Both the position numbers and the translations under genes were made by a program. The notes beneath the pieces are model-generated. The model was not told the DNA's origin, made no database searches, and worked only from the letters and a program-made list of their open reading frames with translations. Of a DNA stretch of 33,358 bases, positions 32,498 to 33,358 are shown in pieces. Numbering within the stretch: position 1 is the stretch's first letter; every line of letters begins with the position of its first letter. Origin of the DNA: Oligoflexales bacterium (GTDB lineage: Bacteria > Bdellovibrionota_B > Oligoflexia > Oligoflexales > RGVZ01); contig CANJQY010000012.1 of NCBI GenBank assembly GCA_947476525.1, positions 1 to 33,358 of the forward strand, given 5' to 3'.

Positions 32498-33358
32498 ATG
32501 AGCAACGCGTTTAAACTTTCAAATGGCAACGTCCTTCTTTCAACAGAAGCGCCTGGCGGGATTTATAATGCCTCCCAGTTGAAGAAGATCGCGGCACTGT
32601 GCGACAGAGAATCTATCATCGTCAAAGCTACCGAGGATCACCGGCTGGCACTTTTTGTAAATCCAGACAAGGCCACCGAGATCACAGCCGAACTGCAGTC
32701 CATCGGCCTAGGCGTTAGACCCTATCAAGAAGGGCTTCACCAGCCGGTAAGTTGCATTGGCGAGCTATGCAAGGACCACGAGCAAGACGCACTCGGAACC
32801 GCCTTAGACATCACCTCAGAGCTCGAGGCCATTGCCTTGAATAGCGTCTTAAAAATCGGAATCAACGGCTGTGCTAAATGTTGCGTTCCTTGCCACACCT
32901 TGGATATTAGTATTGTGGGTGATCCGAACGGCTACCGAATTTCATTGGGTGGCAAAAACTCGCAACTGGCAGAAATGGCTAGTTTCATGGCCGACGGCGT
33001 TCCGGCGGCTGAGACCCCTAGGCTCGTCAAATCTATCGTAGAAATCTTCAAGCAGAATTCTCAAACTGGCGAATCCCTTCAAGAGCTAATCGAGCGAGCG
33101 GGAGGGGCAGCCTTTGTTGCCGCTCTAGCACCTTGGAGCCAAGACGCAGCCGACACAGGCGATCCATTTGGATCCTCATCTGGGGCATCTGAGGCATCTG
33201 AGGCATCTGAGGCATCTGAGGCATCTGAGGCATCTGAGGCATCTGAGGCATCTGAGGCATCTGAGGCATCTGAGGCATCTGAGGCATCTGAGGCATCTGA
33301 GGCATCTGAGGCATCTGAGTTAGAAATGGACTTGGCCGGCGAAGAACAAGAAGAGACA
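32498..33358 (+). CDS. Minimal sulfite/nitrite-reductase-like siroheme 4Fe-4S protein with ASE repeat tail (3' end outside window)
   Basis: The frame is open from ATG 32498 (GGGA seven bases upstream) to the right edge, at least 287 residues. Residues about 18-75 match the ferredoxin-like half domain of sulfite/nitrite reductases: GGIYNASQLKKIAALC and LALFVNPDK. Residues about 84-195 match the siroheme/4Fe-4S domain: SCIGELCKDHEQD (Cys86, Cys91), LKIGINGCAKCCVPCHTLDI (Cys125, 128, 129, 132) and GDPNGYRISLGGK. Cysteine spacing differs slightly from the usual Cx5C...Cx3C. Real reductases carry two such halves; this has one. From residue 230 comes (Ala-Ser-Glu)15 and then an acidic end. It could be a small reductase, a siroheme carrier or an electron-transfer protein. 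Confidence 0.8.
   Translation, partial: MSNAFKLSNGNVLLSTEAPGGIYNASQLKKIAALCDRESIIVKATEDHRLALFVNPDKATEITAELQSIGLGVRPYQEGLHQPVSCIGELCKDHEQDALGTALDITSELEAIALNSVLKIGINGCAKCCVPCHTLDISIVGDPNGYRISLGGKNSQLAEMASFMADGVPAAETPRLVKSIVEIFKQNSQTGESLQELIERAGGAAFVAALAPWSQDAADTGDPFGSSSGASEASEASEASEASEASEASEASEASEASEASEASEASEASEASELEMDLAGEEQEET
33185..33319 (+). repeat. Fifteen perfect GCATCTGAG tandem repeats
   Basis: The nine-base unit is repeated 15 times without a single mismatch over 135 bases, in frame with the reductase-like gene, where it encodes Ala-Ser-Glu each time. Perfect identity means recent expansion or ongoing slippage. Changes in copy number keep the frame, so tail length but not expression would vary. 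Confidence 0.97.

Noticed and set aside
33048-33314. Minus-strand frame of repeated Met-Pro-Gln
   Set aside because: It is the antisense of the GCATCTGAG repeat inside a recognisable reductase-like gene; no ribosome site or other support.
33185-33319. CRISPR-like array
   Set aside because: The nine-base units abut with no spacers and are in frame with the coding sequence, so this is a coding minisatellite.

Overview
The window looks like a chromosome segment of a Gram-negative bacterium of moderate GC content. Signs of this are two GT51 peptidoglycan polymerases, a probable outer-membrane barrel, a PBP1A gene followed by a periplasmic-binding-fold protein, and a K+-type membrane pyrophosphatase. 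The many signalling genes (ECF sigma factor, GGDEF protein, class III cyclase, histidine kinase, stand-alone and tandem receiver proteins, PrkA kinase) together with a lysine-rich H1-like protein fit Bdellovibrionota or another delta-type lineage. That placement is inference; there is no rRNA or other phylogenetic marker here.

Bases 1-6259 (minus strand) hold a tightly packed series read from right to left: secreted cyclophilin, monofunctional transglycosylase, prepilin peptidase, diguanylate cyclase, acyl-CoA thioesterase, a DUF4105/Lnb-like membrane protein and an ECF sigma factor that runs off the left edge. Gaps are 1-23 bases and several genes overlap, so it is probably one operon for envelope and surface functions. 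Next on the minus strand are a probable outer-membrane barrel (6388-7023) and a seven-helix membrane adenylate/guanylate cyclase (7062-9206). Divergent from these is a PBP1A-type synthase (9479-11536), which overlaps a candidate lipoprotein of periplasmic-binding-protein fold that may be its activator.

Bases 13020-16381 (minus) carry a one-domain asparaginase-like protein, the pyrophosphatase HppA and a histone H1-like protein with its own terminator. Bases 16382-17304 look decayed: a response-regulator pseudogene with a stop codon and a frameshift, plus one copy of a 20-base sequence that recurs in inverted orientation behind hppA.

Bases 17378-22494 hold a large SMC/RecN-like protein whose Walker A motif is missing, divergent from a cytosolic histidine kinase, a CheY-like receiver and pyrD. 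An HD phosphohydrolase (22618-24174) converges on a translationally coupled pair: a tandem-receiver protein and a PrkA-type AAA+ kinase.

Bases 27349-28779 are an IS1/IS1595-like insertion sequence with recognisable imperfect terminal inverted repeats, lying just upstream of a PIN-PhoH protein. After a structured 459-base leader comes a divergent, solitary IF-3 gene with a probable TTG start and a strong terminator. Then comes an HTH protein with an ImmA/IrrE-like domain that has lost HExxH, behind a strong promoter overlapped by palindromes. The window ends inside a minimal siroheme/4Fe-4S sulfite/nitrite-reductase-like protein with fifteen perfect Ala-Ser-Glu repeats.

The best candidates for something new are the Walker-A-less SMC-like protein beside a two-component pair, the tandem-REC/PrkA couple, the solitary IF-3 with its cruciform-like leader, the pseudo-ImmA regulator, and the reductase module with the ASE tail.
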